A stretch of 64,000 bases of DNA from Clostridium sp. AWRP. GTDB taxonomy: Bacteria; Bacillota; Clostridia; Clostridiales; Clostridiaceae. The notes beneath the pieces were generated by a model. The model was not told where the DNA came from. It saw only the letters and a program-made list of their open reading frames with translations, and searched no databases. Location: NCBI RefSeq assembly GCF_004006395.2, contig NZ_CP029758.2, positions 1,240,001 to 1,304,000 on the forward strand. Direction: 5' to 3'. Shown here piece by piece: positions 28,207-37,097 of this stretch. Made by a program: the position numbers and the translations under genes. Every line of letters begins with the position of its first letter. Within the stretch, counting starts at the first letter, position 1.

Positions 28207-29130
28207 ATGGCAAAGATATTAATTACGCCAAGGTCGTTTGGCAAGCATAGTAAGGAGCCTTTTGAATTACTCAAACAAAAAGGATTTGAACTTGTTGTAA
28301 ACCCATATGGAAGAATTTTGACTCAAGATGAAATGATTAAAGAAGTTGCAGATGTAGATGGGATTATTATAGGAGTAGATCCATTAAATGCTGAAGTTTT
28401 AAAACATGCAAAAAAATTGAAAATAATATCAAAATATGGTGTTGGAACCGATAATATTGATCTTAATTATGCAAAAAATAATAACATAACTGTTACTATA
28501 ACAAAAGGAGCAAATTCAGATGCGGTTGCTGATTATGCATTTGCACTTATGATTTCAGTTGCAAGAAAAATTGTCACGATAGACAGAGGCTGCAGAAAAC
28601 TTGATTGGAGTAAAGTTACAAGTATTGGCATGTATGGAAAAACACTTGGATTAATTGGACTTGGAAATATAGGTAAAGGAGTCGCAAAGAGAGCTAAGGG
28701 TTTTGACGTGAAAGTTTTAGCTTATGACGTGTACAAAGATATGAATTTTGCTTCTAGAAATAATGTACAGTACGTAACTATTGAAAAAATATTAAAGGAA
28801 GCTGATTTTATTAGTATTCATCTTCCACTGACTAAAGAAACCAAATATATAATTGGAGAAAAAGAGTTAAGCATAATGAAAGAAAATGCGGTAATAGTAA
28901 ATACTGCGAGAGGTGGATTAATAGATGAAAATGCACTATATGATGCATTGAAAAATAATAAAATTTGGGGTGCAGGTATAGATGTTTTTGAACAGGAGCC
29001 ACCTAAAAATAAAGAACTACTTGATTTGAACAATATAGTTGTAGGTTCACATTGTGCGGCATCAACGTTTGAGGCAGTTGACAATATGGGAATTATGGCA
29101 GCAAACAATATTATTGAAAATATAAAATAA
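28207..29130 (+). CDS. Phosphoglycerate-dehydrogenase-like 2-hydroxyacid dehydrogenase
   Basis: 307 residues, without the C-terminal ACT domain of SerA. GLGNIGKGVAKRAKGF (about 147), Arg in NTARGG (about 236), Glu in FEQEPP (about 265) and His in GSHCAAST (about 283) give a full catalytic set. It is the second hydroxyacid dehydrogenase in this cluster. Position between gluconokinase and a KDPG-type aldolase suggests a sugar-acid substrate rather than serine synthesis. Confidence 0.8.
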   Translation: MAKILITPRSFGKHSKEPFELLKQKGFELVVNPYGRILTQDEMIKEVADVDGIIIGVDPLNAEVLKHAKKLKIISKYGVGTDNIDLNYAKNNNITVTITKGANSDAVADYAFALMISVARKIVTIDRGCRKLDWSKVTSIGMYGKTLGLIGLGNIGKGVAKRAKGFDVKVLAYDVYKDMNFASRNNVQYVTIEKILKEADFISIHLPLTKETKYIIGEKELSIMKENAVIVNTARGGLIDENALYDALKNNKIWGAGIDVFEQEPPKNKELLDLNNIVVGSHCAASTFEAVDNMGIMAANNIIENIK

Positions 29131-29153
29131 AAATTATAAAGGGGAATTAGACA

Positions 29154-29801
29154 ATGAATAGGGTTAGGGCAATAATGAAACTGGCGCAGGAAGGAGTTGT
29201 AGCAGTAATAAGAGCAGATTCGAAAGAACAAGGACTTAAAATAGTTGGTGCTGTAAAAAAAGGCGGCATCAAGATGCTTGAAATTACAATGACTGTGCCG
29301 GGTGTAATAGACATAATAAAAGAACTTGCCGAGCATTATAAAAATGAAGATGTAGTGATAGGTGCTGGAACCGTACTTGATGCAGAAACTGCAAGGGCTT
29401 GCATACTTGCAGGAGCAAAGTATATAGTGAGTCCAAGCTTTAATGCAGATGTCATTAAGTTATGCAACAGATATCGTATTTTAGTAATGCCTGGTGCCAT
29501 GACTGTAAAAGAGGCAGTTGAAGGCCTGGAAGCAGGGGCAGAAATAATAAAGATTTTCCCGGGAAGTGTTTTCGGTCCTCAAATAATTAAAGCTTTTAAA
29601 GGACCTATTCCACAGGGTAATTTCATGCCTACAGGTGGAGTGAATTTGGGTAATGTAAAAGAATGGATCAAAGCAGGTGCCATAGCTGTAGGGACAGGTG
29701 GAGATTTGACCAAGGGTGCCAAGACAGGTGATTATGAATTGGTAACTGAAACTGCAAAAAAATTTGTACAGGCAGTGAAAGAAGCAAAGGAAGGTAAATA
29801 G
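29154..29801 (+). CDS. eda: KDPG/KHG aldolase family protein
   Basis: 215 residues. The segments LEITMTVPG (about 42, catalytic Glu), GAGTVLDAETARACILAGAK (about 73) and GAEIIKIFPGS (Schiff-base Lys about 136) define 2-keto-3-deoxy-6-phosphogluconate/4-hydroxy-2-oxoglutarate aldolases. Splits a 2-keto-3-deoxy acid to pyruvate and an aldehyde. No phosphogluconate dehydratase is present in the window, so a full Entner-Doudoroff route is not shown. Confidence 0.82.
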   Translation: MNRVRAIMKLAQEGVVAVIRADSKEQGLKIVGAVKKGGIKMLEITMTVPGVIDIIKELAEHYKNEDVVIGAGTVLDAETARACILAGAKYIVSPSFNADVIKLCNRYRILVMPGAMTVKEAVEGLEAGAEIIKIFPGSVFGPQIIKAFKGPIPQGNFMPTGGVNLGNVKEWIKAGAIAVGTGGDLTKGAKTGDYELVTETAKKFVQAVKEAKEGK

Positions 29802-29837
29802 AATAATAATTTACTATAATAAATTATAGGTATTTAT

Positions 29838-29880
29838 CACCCCTAACATGTTTATTTTATAAATATAAATGTTAGGGGTG
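29838..29880 (+). terminator. Hairpin after the aldolase gene
   Basis: CACCCCTAACAT (29838-29849) and ATGTTAGGGGTG (29869-29880) form a perfect 12-base stem. The following T content is weak, so it may attenuate rather than fully stop transcription into the receptor gene. Confidence 0.55.
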
Positions 29881-29981
29881 TTGCTGACAGTACATGTTAA
29901 GACATAAAGTGACTTTTGACAAACAAAGTTTAAAATAATAGTTAATAATTATATATAAATGATTCGGGGTGTTGATGTCTT

Positions 29982-32144
29982 ATGCAAAAAAATTACTTAA
30001 AAGTTTTTTTGGCAGTATCAGTTGTATTACTAATTGTATTGTTGATTCGCATGATTATATTTAATTCTAATTTGTGTAATATAATTATTGCATTTTTGGT
30101 TTTGGTTTTGTACCTTATCAGCTTCATTACATTGAATCGTGCTGCTAAATCTCTAAAAACTGTCTGTAAACAAGTTTCAAATATAAAAGGAGGAGATTTG
30201 ACGGTTACGATTGAGTCCAGGTCAAACGATGAGCTTAGTATGATAGGAAATTCAATTAATATTATGCTTGAAAATTTACGTAACCTGTTGAGTTTGATCA
30301 ACGATGAGGCAGAAGAAATGTCTAAAAAAAGTGTGGAATTTGCCTCAGTGTCTGATGAAACAAACCGTGGTATAAAAGTAATTTCAGCAACAATATCTGA
30401 AATTGCTGCAGGGTCTCAAGAAACTGGTGGCATGGCAGTTGAAGCTGCAAATAAGAATAGTCAAGTTTTTGAATTGGCCGAGAATACTGCAGAAGAGTCA
30501 AAAAAAGTACTTGAAAGTACGCGAAATGTTCTTCAATCGGCAAAAGAAGGACAAATGTTAATTGAGGAATCGGTATTGGTAATAAATGATATATCTAATG
30601 TTACTGACAATAATACGAAACTTGGTAATGAATTAAAAGATAAATCAACTGAGGTAAATGGAATTGTTGATCTAATAAATAGCATTTCAGATCAAACTAA
30701 TTTGTTGGCGTTAAATGCTGCGATTGAAGCAGCAAGAGCGGGTGAACACGGCAAGGGATTTGCAGTTGTAGCTGAGGAAGTTCGCCAATTATCCAATCAG
30801 TCACAGCAGGCAGCAAAAAGAATAAGTAAAATAATAGAAGGTATGCTTTTAGATACGTCACAAGTAGTTAAGGCATTTGAAATTATGAGTAAAAGTACTG
30901 TCTCGGGTGTAGATACTATAAATAAAGCAAAGTGTAATTTTGAAAGTATTGTAAACAGCATTGAAAAATCAAGGGAAAAGCTACAGCAAGTGGTTACTCA
31001 TGCAAATAATCAATCAAAAGCTACCAACGATTTGATGTCTACAGTGCATAATGTAGCTGCTATTGCTGAAGAATCTTCAGCTTCCACGCAAACTGTATCT
31101 GAAAATAGTGAACAAATTTCTAAATCAGTCGCTTCAATAGCTGGAAATGCAAAGAAGCTTTCAAATATGGCTGGCAATTTGGAGCAGGCACTTTTCAAAT
31201 TTAAGTTTTCAAATGTGAGAACTCTCAGAGTCGGCTTTGAAATGACGAATAATTCTATATGTTATGCCGGTATGGAGAGATTTGGACAGGCATTGGAAAA
31301 ACGTACCAATGGCCGGTATAAACTTAAGATTTACCATAGTGCACAACTTGGAACAGGTATGGATATGATAGAGATGCTGGGTAAAGGTACTCTTGAAATG
31401 ACATATCCGTCGTTTTCAACATTGGCTTGCTTTGACAAGAGATTTATGATATTTGATTTTCCTTTTATATTCAAAAATGAGTATATAGCAGACAAAGTAC
31501 TTAATGGTACTTTTGGAAGAAAGCTATTGGATATGCTTGAGGAATATGGATTTTATGGACTTGCATTTGCTGAAAATGGTTTTAGGGATACTACCAATTC
31601 TGTACGTCCCATAACAAAATTAGAAGATATTAAAGGTTTAAGAATCAGGACAATGGAAAATGATTTGCATATTGATACTTGGAAGTATTTAGGCGCAGAA
31701 CCTGTACCACTTCCCTATGCAAAATTATATAATGCAATGCGTAAAAAGGAAATAGATGGCCAAGAGAATCCTGTTACGGCAATTTACGGTGATAGATTTG
31801 ATGAGGTTCAAAAATACTTGACATTGACCCACCATGTATATTCACCATTCGTACTTATGTATTCAAAAAAATTGTGGGATACGGTTCCGGAAGACGATAG
31901 AAAAATCATTATAGAATGTGCCAAAGAAGGAGCACTTTATACTACAGAGGTTAATAGAAAGAGAGTTGACAGATGTTTATCGGAATTAAAATCCAGAGGA
32001 ATGAAAGTTGATTCTATAAGTCCGGATGAAATGCTTAAAATTAAGGATGCTGTCAAACCTGTTGTTGATAAATACAAAAATGAAATCGGTAAAGAATTAG
32101 TAAAAGAGCTATTTGATCAAATTAAAAAAGTTGAAGGAATATAG
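29982..32144 (+). CDS. Chemoreceptor fused to a TRAP solute-binding (DctP) domain
   Basis: 720 residues. Two hydrophobic helices (about residues 7-26 and 30-51) are joined by only a few polar residues, so there is almost no outside sensor. A HAMP-like stretch follows (about 52-105), then a long methyl-accepting coiled coil with the conserved hairpin tip (DQTNLLALNAAIEAARAGE, from residue 237). From about residue 411 to the end is a complete TRAP DctP-like domain (TLRVGFEMT; GLRIRTMEN with the ligand-binding Arg; GQENPVTAI). The signalling tip is cytoplasmic, so the binding domain should be too. No TRAP permease is nearby. It follows the sugar-acid genes and probably senses one of their acids inside the cell. 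Confidence 0.85.
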   Translation: MQKNYLKVFLAVSVVLLIVLLIRMIIFNSNLCNIIIAFLVLVLYLISFITLNRAAKSLKTVCKQVSNIKGGDLTVTIESRSNDELSMIGNSINIMLENLRNLLSLINDEAEEMSKKSVEFASVSDETNRGIKVISATISEIAAGSQETGGMAVEAANKNSQVFELAENTAEESKKVLESTRNVLQSAKEGQMLIEESVLVINDISNVTDNNTKLGNELKDKSTEVNGIVDLINSISDQTNLLALNAAIEAARAGEHGKGFAVVAEEVRQLSNQSQQAAKRISKIIEGMLLDTSQVVKAFEIMSKSTVSGVDTINKAKCNFESIVNSIEKSREKLQQVVTHANNQSKATNDLMSTVHNVAAIAEESSASTQTVSENSEQISKSVASIAGNAKKLSNMAGNLEQALFKFKFSNVRTLRVGFEMTNNSICYAGMERFGQALEKRTNGRYKLKIYHSAQLGTGMDMIEMLGKGTLEMTYPSFSTLACFDKRFMIFDFPFIFKNEYIADKVLNGTFGRKLLDMLEEYGFYGLAFAENGFRDTTNSVRPITKLEDIKGLRIRTMENDLHIDTWKYLGAEPVPLPYAKLYNAMRKKEIDGQENPVTAIYGDRFDEVQKYLTLTHHVYSPFVLMYSKKLWDTVPEDDRKIIIECAKEGALYTTEVNRKRVDRCLSELKSRGMKVDSISPDEMLKIKDAVKPVVDKYKNEIGKELVKELFDQIKKVEGI

Positions 32145-32158
32145 CAAATAACTTCTAT

Positions 32159-32238
32159 TAATTTTTAGACTATACGTCAATACTATATTAAAACATAGCA
32201 TTAAATTTAAAGAAACCCTATAACTGACAAATTCACAT
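32159..32238. repeat. 80-bp direct repeat, left copy
   Basis: This stretch matches 38195-38274 over 80 positions with about 8 mismatches and no gaps, in the same orientation. It begins 15 bases after the chemoreceptor stop. Its right end meets the third purL fragment exactly. The right copy carries the -35 of degV; here the equivalent is TTCACA and no promoter follows. Confidence 0.8.
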
Positions 32239-32464
32239 TAAAAGATAAAGGTCAAATAGCTACACAGTATGTAGATTTTTAAGGAAATCCAAGTTATGAT
32301 ATAAAATTTAATCCAAATGGATCTTGTTTTGCTGTGGAAGGTATAACGAGTCCAGACGGAATAATACTTGGCAAAATGAGACATTTGGAAATAATTAAAA
32401 AAAACGCTATAAAAAATGTTGCAGGAGTAAAAGACCAAAAGTTATTTGAAGCAGGTGTAAATTA
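32238..32464 (+). pseudogene. purL 3' fragment (short, diverged copy)
   Basis: Matches purL 18462-18688 without gaps (227 bases) but with many substitutions. An in-frame TAA at 32280-32282 replaces a CAA codon, and the frame runs through the original stop region into unrelated DNA. There is no start. It is more diverged than the 34.8-kb copy, so it is probably an older or independently decayed duplicate. Confidence 0.85.
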
Positions 32465-32473
32465 TAGAGTTTA

Positions 32474-32540
32474 TAAGAGGCTACCCCCTACAGATAAAAA
32501 TTGAGGAATTACAGAAATATTTAATAGGGAGGTAGTCTTT
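32474..32540 (+). terminator. Inverted repeat with T-rich flank
   Basis: GGCTACCCCCTA (near 32479-32490) pairs with TAGGGAGGTAGTC (near 32526-32538) around a loop of about 35 bases. It may be a terminator or the remains of a small inverted-repeat element inside the insertion zone. Confidence 0.4.
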
Positions 32541-32704
32541 TATCCTAAAGTTTTTCTCCTTCTATTTCTAGTATGTTTGAAAGAGCTCTTACAGGGGCTC
32601 TTGAGCTTTTCTCGAAAAAGTGGACACTCGAGAGTTAAGTATTCTCCTAATATCGCATATTTACTATCCTATCTGATTTAACAAAATTTTCTATATAAAA
32701 TTAA

Positions 32705-33015
32705 TTATGATACCATTAAAATCCTAAATTCTTTTCTAAATTGAGATGGTACATTATAACCAATTGCCTGATTCTTTCTCTGATTGTTATAATATATTTC
32801 TATGTACCAGAATATATCTCGCCTTGCCTCTTCGCGTATCCTATATTCCTTCTGGTAAAGCAATTCACATTTTATAGTACTGAAAAATGTTTCGGCACAT
32901 GCATTATCATAACAGTTACCCTTGTGGCTCATACTGCATATTATTTTGTTTGACTTCAAAAATTTCTGAGATTCAGTTGATTATAATATATATCCTAATG
33001 CTGTATATTCTAGAT
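32705..33015 (-). pseudogene. IS3-family transposase (OrfB) C-terminal remnant
   Basis: The open part encodes SMSHKGNCYDNACAETFFST and IEIYYNNQRKNQAIGY, the end of the rve integrase domain of IS3/IS150-type OrfB, including the last catalytic Glu. Upstream on the minus strand the same frame continues (EYTALGYIL, stop, STESQKFLKSN), so the gene is cut by a stop and lacks its first two thirds. Confidence 0.85.
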
Positions 33016-33131
33016 TATTAGGCGGATTATATTGTTTCAGATTATTATTAAAAAATAATGCAATAACTTTAATCGTGAGAAAGATATAGCTAATATTATG
33101 ATTTAGATGCAATAGTAGTAGAAGCAGCAAT

Positions 33132-33404
33132 TTGCCTTTGTATAATGTAGTCATAACATTTAATTGTCACAAACAAGGTTACAAAATTACTGATAGAAAT
33201 GGTTTTGATTACCTAGTAGATCAAATAAAAAAAGCGGAGAAAGAGTTTAACATGAAAACTGACATTTTCATGGAATCTAATGGCGTATACCATCTTACTC
33301 TTTTCCACTTTCTTAAAGATACATTTGAAACATGTATCCTTAATCCATTCATTGTTAATTGTAACAAAACTGTTAGCTTTCTGTTATGTTATTCAATGGT
33401 TTAG
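33132..33404 (+). pseudogene. IS110-family transposase N-terminal remnant
   Basis: The stretch VVITFNCHKQGYKITDRNGF ... KTDIFMESNGVYHLTL ... ILNPFIVNCNK aligns by eye with the DEDD N-terminal domain of IS110 transposases (maleic GxDxxK region lost; E-S/A-N/T-G-x-YH motif kept). It lacks a proper start and the C-terminal half. Confidence 0.7.
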
Positions 33405-33491
33405 AATTATAAAAAAAGCTAATATATATATAAACACTTTAAAACAAATTTTTGGATTACTTATATTAAAGTTAGGGAGATGGTAAAATAA

Positions 33492-34739
33492 TTGAATATA
33501 AAAAAATTTATTTTTAAAAATGAAAATTATTATAAAATTGTAATGATCTTAGGAATGGTATTATGCATATTATGGATATTGCTTGTGGACACAAAACCAT
33601 ATTCGGATTTTGACTATTATTATAGACTATCAGTAGATATAGCAAATGGTCTTCCATGGGGGGACACTTATACATCAGTTGGATATTGTATGCTTCTTGG
33701 TGGAGTTTTTAAGCTTTTAGGGGCAAGTTTATTTAAGGCAAAGCTTCTTAATTTATTTTTAACTTTTGCAAGCTATGCATTGTTTTATGGTGTTATAAGA
33801 AAAATAAGTTTAAAAGAAAGACATAGAAAGATAATATTTGCATTATTTGTTTTTATGCCTAACAACATATTTTATAATAGTTTGGTGGCGACGGAGCCTT
33901 TATTTACTACTATACTTATTTTTATTACGTTTATATACTTTAGAGATATTAAACATAAGTATTTTTACATAGGTTTGCTTGTGGGATTAAATGCATTGGT
34001 AAAACCTTTTTTTATTGCCTATTTCTTTGTTATATTTTTATTGGAATTATTAATAGAGAAAAGAATTATTGCTTCTATAAAAAATTCATTAATAGTTTTG
34101 ATAGTTTGTGCTATCACTATAGCACCATGGATATACAGAAACACAAAGATTATAGGTCAATATACTTATATATCTAATAATAAGGGAATTGTTCTATATA
34201 TAAATAATAATTCTCAAAATAAGATGGGGAGATGGATGCCTGCAGATAAAGTAGAAAATTCTATTGTGAAAACAGAGGAATACAAGAAGGCTAATATGAC
34301 GCAGAAAAATAAGATGCTCACAAATGCGGCTAAAAAATGGATAAAGTCTCATCCAATGAGATTTATAGAATTAGGCTTCAAAAGATTATGTAATGTATAT
34401 TTTCTGGGAGATGACATACTTTACAGTACTCATGGAAGCTATATAAGCGGTGCTGACGAAGCTAATTTATTTGCTTTTACTAATAGTATTAGAAACGTGA
34501 TTTTTGTGCCAGCTATAATATATATATTAATTTATAGTATGGTAATTTTAAGAGCTATATGGAAAAGAAAAACCCATCTTTTAAATAAATATACTGTATA
34601 CAATGTAATATTGTTTTATATGTTTACATGTGTATATTTTATAACAGAAGGACAGGGAAGATATGCTTTCCCGGAAATATTTATAATGATATACTGTTTT
34701 TATTATTCTATAAAGCCTTTAACACATAGGAGTTATTAA
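33492..34739 (+). CDS. PMT-like membrane glycosyltransferase
   Basis: 415 residues with about 10-11 membrane helices. The first outer loop contains SDFDYYYRLSVDIANG, with acidic residues as in the catalytic loop of GT39/GT83-like (PMT_2) lipid-linked sugar transferases; a C-terminal extracytoplasmic section precedes the last helices (YFITEGQGRYAFP). It uses a polyprenyl-phosphate sugar to modify a surface acceptor, which is unknown. Start TTG at 33492 after GGGAGA. It is intact although surrounded by IS debris and purL fragments. Confidence 0.72.
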   Translation: MNIKKFIFKNENYYKIVMILGMVLCILWILLVDTKPYSDFDYYYRLSVDIANGLPWGDTYTSVGYCMLLGGVFKLLGASLFKAKLLNLFLTFASYALFYGVIRKISLKERHRKIIFALFVFMPNNIFYNSLVATEPLFTTILIFITFIYFRDIKHKYFYIGLLVGLNALVKPFFIAYFFVIFLLELLIEKRIIASIKNSLIVLIVCAITIAPWIYRNTKIIGQYTYISNNKGIVLYINNNSQNKMGRWMPADKVENSIVKTEEYKKANMTQKNKMLTNAAKKWIKSHPMRFIELGFKRLCNVYFLGDDILYSTHGSYISGADEANLFAFTNSIRNVIFVPAIIYILIYSMVILRAIWKRKTHLLNKYTVYNVILFYMFTCVYFITEGQGRYAFPEIFIMIYCFYYSIKPLTHRSY

Positions 34740-34800
34740 CTTTATATTTTTAAATCTCAATTATGAAAAATTTGTTTCAAATTTACATATTGTAAAAATT

Positions 34801-35512
34801 TCTGTACCTAAGGTTATTATACCTGTATTTCCTGGAACTAATTGTGAGTATGATTTGGGAAGGGCTTTTAAAAATGCAGGAGCAGAAGTTGATACTGTTG
34901 TAATTAAAAATTTAACTGGAAATCAGATAGAAGAGTCAGTGGATAGAATAGTGAGCGGAATAAATTTGTCTCAGATTATAATGCTTCTAGGTGGATTTAG
35001 TGCAGGAGATGAACCAGATGGATCAGGAAACTTTATTGCTACTTTCTTTAGAAATCCTAAAATAGCAGAAGCTGTAATGGAACTTTTGAATAAGAGAGAC
35101 GGACTTATACTTGGAATATGCAATGGCTTTCAGGTGCTTATAAAATTGGGACTGTTACCTTTTGGAGAAATAAGGAATATAGATGAGTCATGTCCTACAC
35201 TTACGTATAATAAAATAGGAAGACATGTATCGTGTATAGTAAATACTAGAATTGTTTCAAATTTGTCGCCATGGTTTAGCAATGTATCTGTAGGGGATGT
35301 ACATTCAATACCTGTTTCCCATGGAGAAGGAAGATTTATAGCAAGTGATTCCGTAATTAAAAATTTAAAAGATAAGGGTCAAATAGCTACACAGTATGTA
35401 GATTTTCAAGGAAATCCAAGTTATGATATAAAGTTTAATCCAAATGGATCATGTTTTGCTGTAGAAGGTATAACAAGTCCTGATGGAAGAATACTAGGAA
35501 AAATGGGACATT
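34801..35512 (+). pseudogene. purL glutaminase-domain duplicate
   Basis: Matches purL 17898-18609 base for base in length (712) with roughly 25 differences by eye, many of them synonymous. It covers most of the class I glutaminase domain. GICNGFQ and SHGEGRF are kept, but the oxyanion segment PGGFS has become LGGFS and A-to-V, K-to-N and D-to-N changes occur. The only usable start would be a TTG at 34855 without a ribosome site, and the reading frame stops early at 35514, so it is judged non-functional. Confidence 0.85.
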
Positions 35513-35559
35513 AATGTACAATAGATTTATTAACTAGCATTTTTCTCAAAAACGAATCA

Positions 35560-35604
35560 AGGACTGCTGCAAAACTAATTAAAAGTTAGTTTTGCAGCAG
35601 TCCT
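35560..35604 (+). terminator. Strong perfect hairpin terminator
   Basis: AGGACTGCTGCAAAACTAA (35560-35578) pairs over all 19 bases with 35586-35604, loop of 7, followed by ATTTTT. No intact gene ends just before it; it lies 48 bases after the purL duplicate and may belong to a lost IS or gene. Confidence 0.8.
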
Positions 35605-35726
35605 ATTTTTGTATAAATATAGTAAATGGGAACCCTGAAGGCCTCTCAAGTGTTGTATAATTTAGTTATGTTAGTAACAAATTATCAATATAAAAATTAT
35701 ACAAAATTTAATGGATATATTATGAA

Positions 35727-35800
35727 TTGGTTTTACCATTGAATTTAGAAATGTTAATACATGAGGATGATTCAGTTCGATTTGAGTTAGCAGGTTTTTA
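35727..35800 (+). pseudogene. IS1182-type transposase N-terminal remnant
   Basis: The first 22 codons read VLPLNLEMLIHEDDSVRFEL, matching the start of IS1182-family (DUF772) transposases, which have LVLPxNLExLIPxDDSVR. Homology stops near 35800, where the flavodoxin gene of the opposite strand ends. Confidence 0.6.
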
Positions 35801-35805
35801 TTGCT

Positions 35806-36345
35806 TTATCCGGCAAGCCTCTGAGCTAATTTCCTCGCATTTTCCTGAATTTCTTTCAGTTTTTCTTCCGTCGGCAGTCCTCTTATATCTCCCATGCGTC
35901 CCAGTGTACTGTTCTCAAGAGAAGTGATAAACTCACTGAGGATATACCATTTGTCCAAAACGTCAAAACCAATATGGTCAAAAAACTGACCCATATAAAG
36001 TCCAGTCGGTATTGCTTCATCTATCCCGGTATGAGGTCCCGAATATGTACAGAAGACGAGTGTGTTTTTTCCAACACGGGGACTGCTTGGTTTAACCTTT
36101 CCGATACTTTTGTAATACGTGAATTTTTTCTTTAGGAATTCGTTAACGGGCTGGGGAACGCTCCAGTTATAGGATGGTGAACCGACGCAAACAAGATCAT
36201 AATCAAAATAATCTATTTGCTCAGCATCCTGAAATTTCATGATTGATGTCTGCATTCCTCCTTCGGTCAACCCGACTTCAATAGCTTTAGCTACCTTCTT
36301 GGTATTTCCGGTAAAAGAACAATATAATATGATAGCTTTTTTCAT
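35806..36345 (-). CDS. Flavodoxin family protein
   Basis: 179 residues. KKAIILYCSFTGNTKKVAKA is the FMN phosphate loop; VCVGSPSYNWSVPQP and FCTYSGPHTG are the other FMN loops. A low-potential electron carrier or flavodoxin-like reductase. The ATG at 36345 has GGGAGG ahead. Base composition is noticeably GC-richer than the neighbours, with CGG/CCG codons rare elsewhere in the window, which suggests recent transfer. Downstream of the FMN reductase on the same strand. Confidence 0.8.
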   Translation of the reverse strand: MKKAIILYCSFTGNTKKVAKAIEVGLTEGGMQTSIMKFQDAEQIDYFDYDLVCVGSPSYNWSVPQPVNEFLKKKFTYYKSIGKVKPSSPRVGKNTLVFCTYSGPHTGIDEAIPTGLYMGQFFDHIGFDVLDKWYILSEFITSLENSTLGRMGDIRGLPTEEKLKEIQENARKLAQRLAG

Positions 36346-36437
36346 AACTATTTTCCTCCCTTTTATTAGAAATATTATAATATAGAAATCCAATTCTAAT
36401 TTATATGTATGCAATCTAATGGAAAGTTTTCAAGGTT

Positions 36438-36974
36438 TTAAATCCTCTTTCCTAATTGAAAAGCTTCTTCAATCCACTTAGTATCTTTTACTTCAGCTGG
36501 TTTTTCTACTCCACGCCCACTTACTATTCCCAAATTTTCTACTCCAATATATTTAGTCAGTTCCTTATAATAATCAGTTAAAATATTTGTAACCCAGCTA
36601 TCCTCCTTACAGGCTGCTGTAAGTAAAATGGAGTACTTAATTTTTCTGCCTCGTACACTTTCTGCATAGGTTCTGTCTATTACATTTTTTATGCTCCCCG
36701 GAAATCCTAAATAATAAACCGGAGATGCAATTACTATTGTATCGTGGTTCTGTAAAAGTTTATATAGTTCTGTCATGCTGTCTTTTTGAATACATTTTCC
36801 ATTGTTCCTTTGGCAGTAATCACATGCCTTACATGGATTTATTGTAGCATCACCTAACCAATAAGTTGTTACTTCATGACCGCTCTCTTTTGTTCCATTT
36901 GAAAAAGCTTCTGCCAATGCTGCAGTATTTCCGTTTTTACGCGGGCTTCCTAACAATATCAATATCTTTCTCAT
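36438..36974 (-). CDS. NAD(P)H-dependent FMN reductase with iron-sulfur-type Cys motif
   Basis: 178 residues, flavodoxin-like fold of the NADPH-dependent FMN reductase group. KILILLGSPRKNGNTAALAE is the FMN loop. CKACDYCQRNNGKC (about residues 48-61) has the compact cysteine spacing of archaeal/clostridial iron-sulfur flavoproteins, so a 4Fe-4S cluster is possible. Followed by the flavodoxin gene and divergent from a LysR regulator 123 bases away. Confidence 0.8.
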   Translation of the reverse strand: MRKILILLGSPRKNGNTAALAEAFSNGTKESGHEVTTYWLGDATINPCKACDYCQRNNGKCIQKDSMTELYKLLQNHDTIVIASPVYYLGFPGSIKNVIDRTYAESVRGRKIKYSILLTAACKEDSWVTNILTDYYKELTKYIGVENLGIVSGRGVEKPAEVKDTKWIEEAFQLGKRI

Positions 36975-37097
36975 TATACTTTCTCCTTTACTGTTGCTTT
37001 TTATATAAATCTAATGTAACATAAGTTATGTTATTTGTTAAATTGATGTTTTGAATTTAACTCATTAAAAATATTGATATGTTATAAAGGGAGATTT

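Noticed and set aside
34855..35514. Free-standing PurQ-like glutaminase
   Set aside because: Only a TTG without a ribosome site could start it, it lacks the N-terminal part of the domain, and PGGFS is altered; a purL fragment explains it fully.
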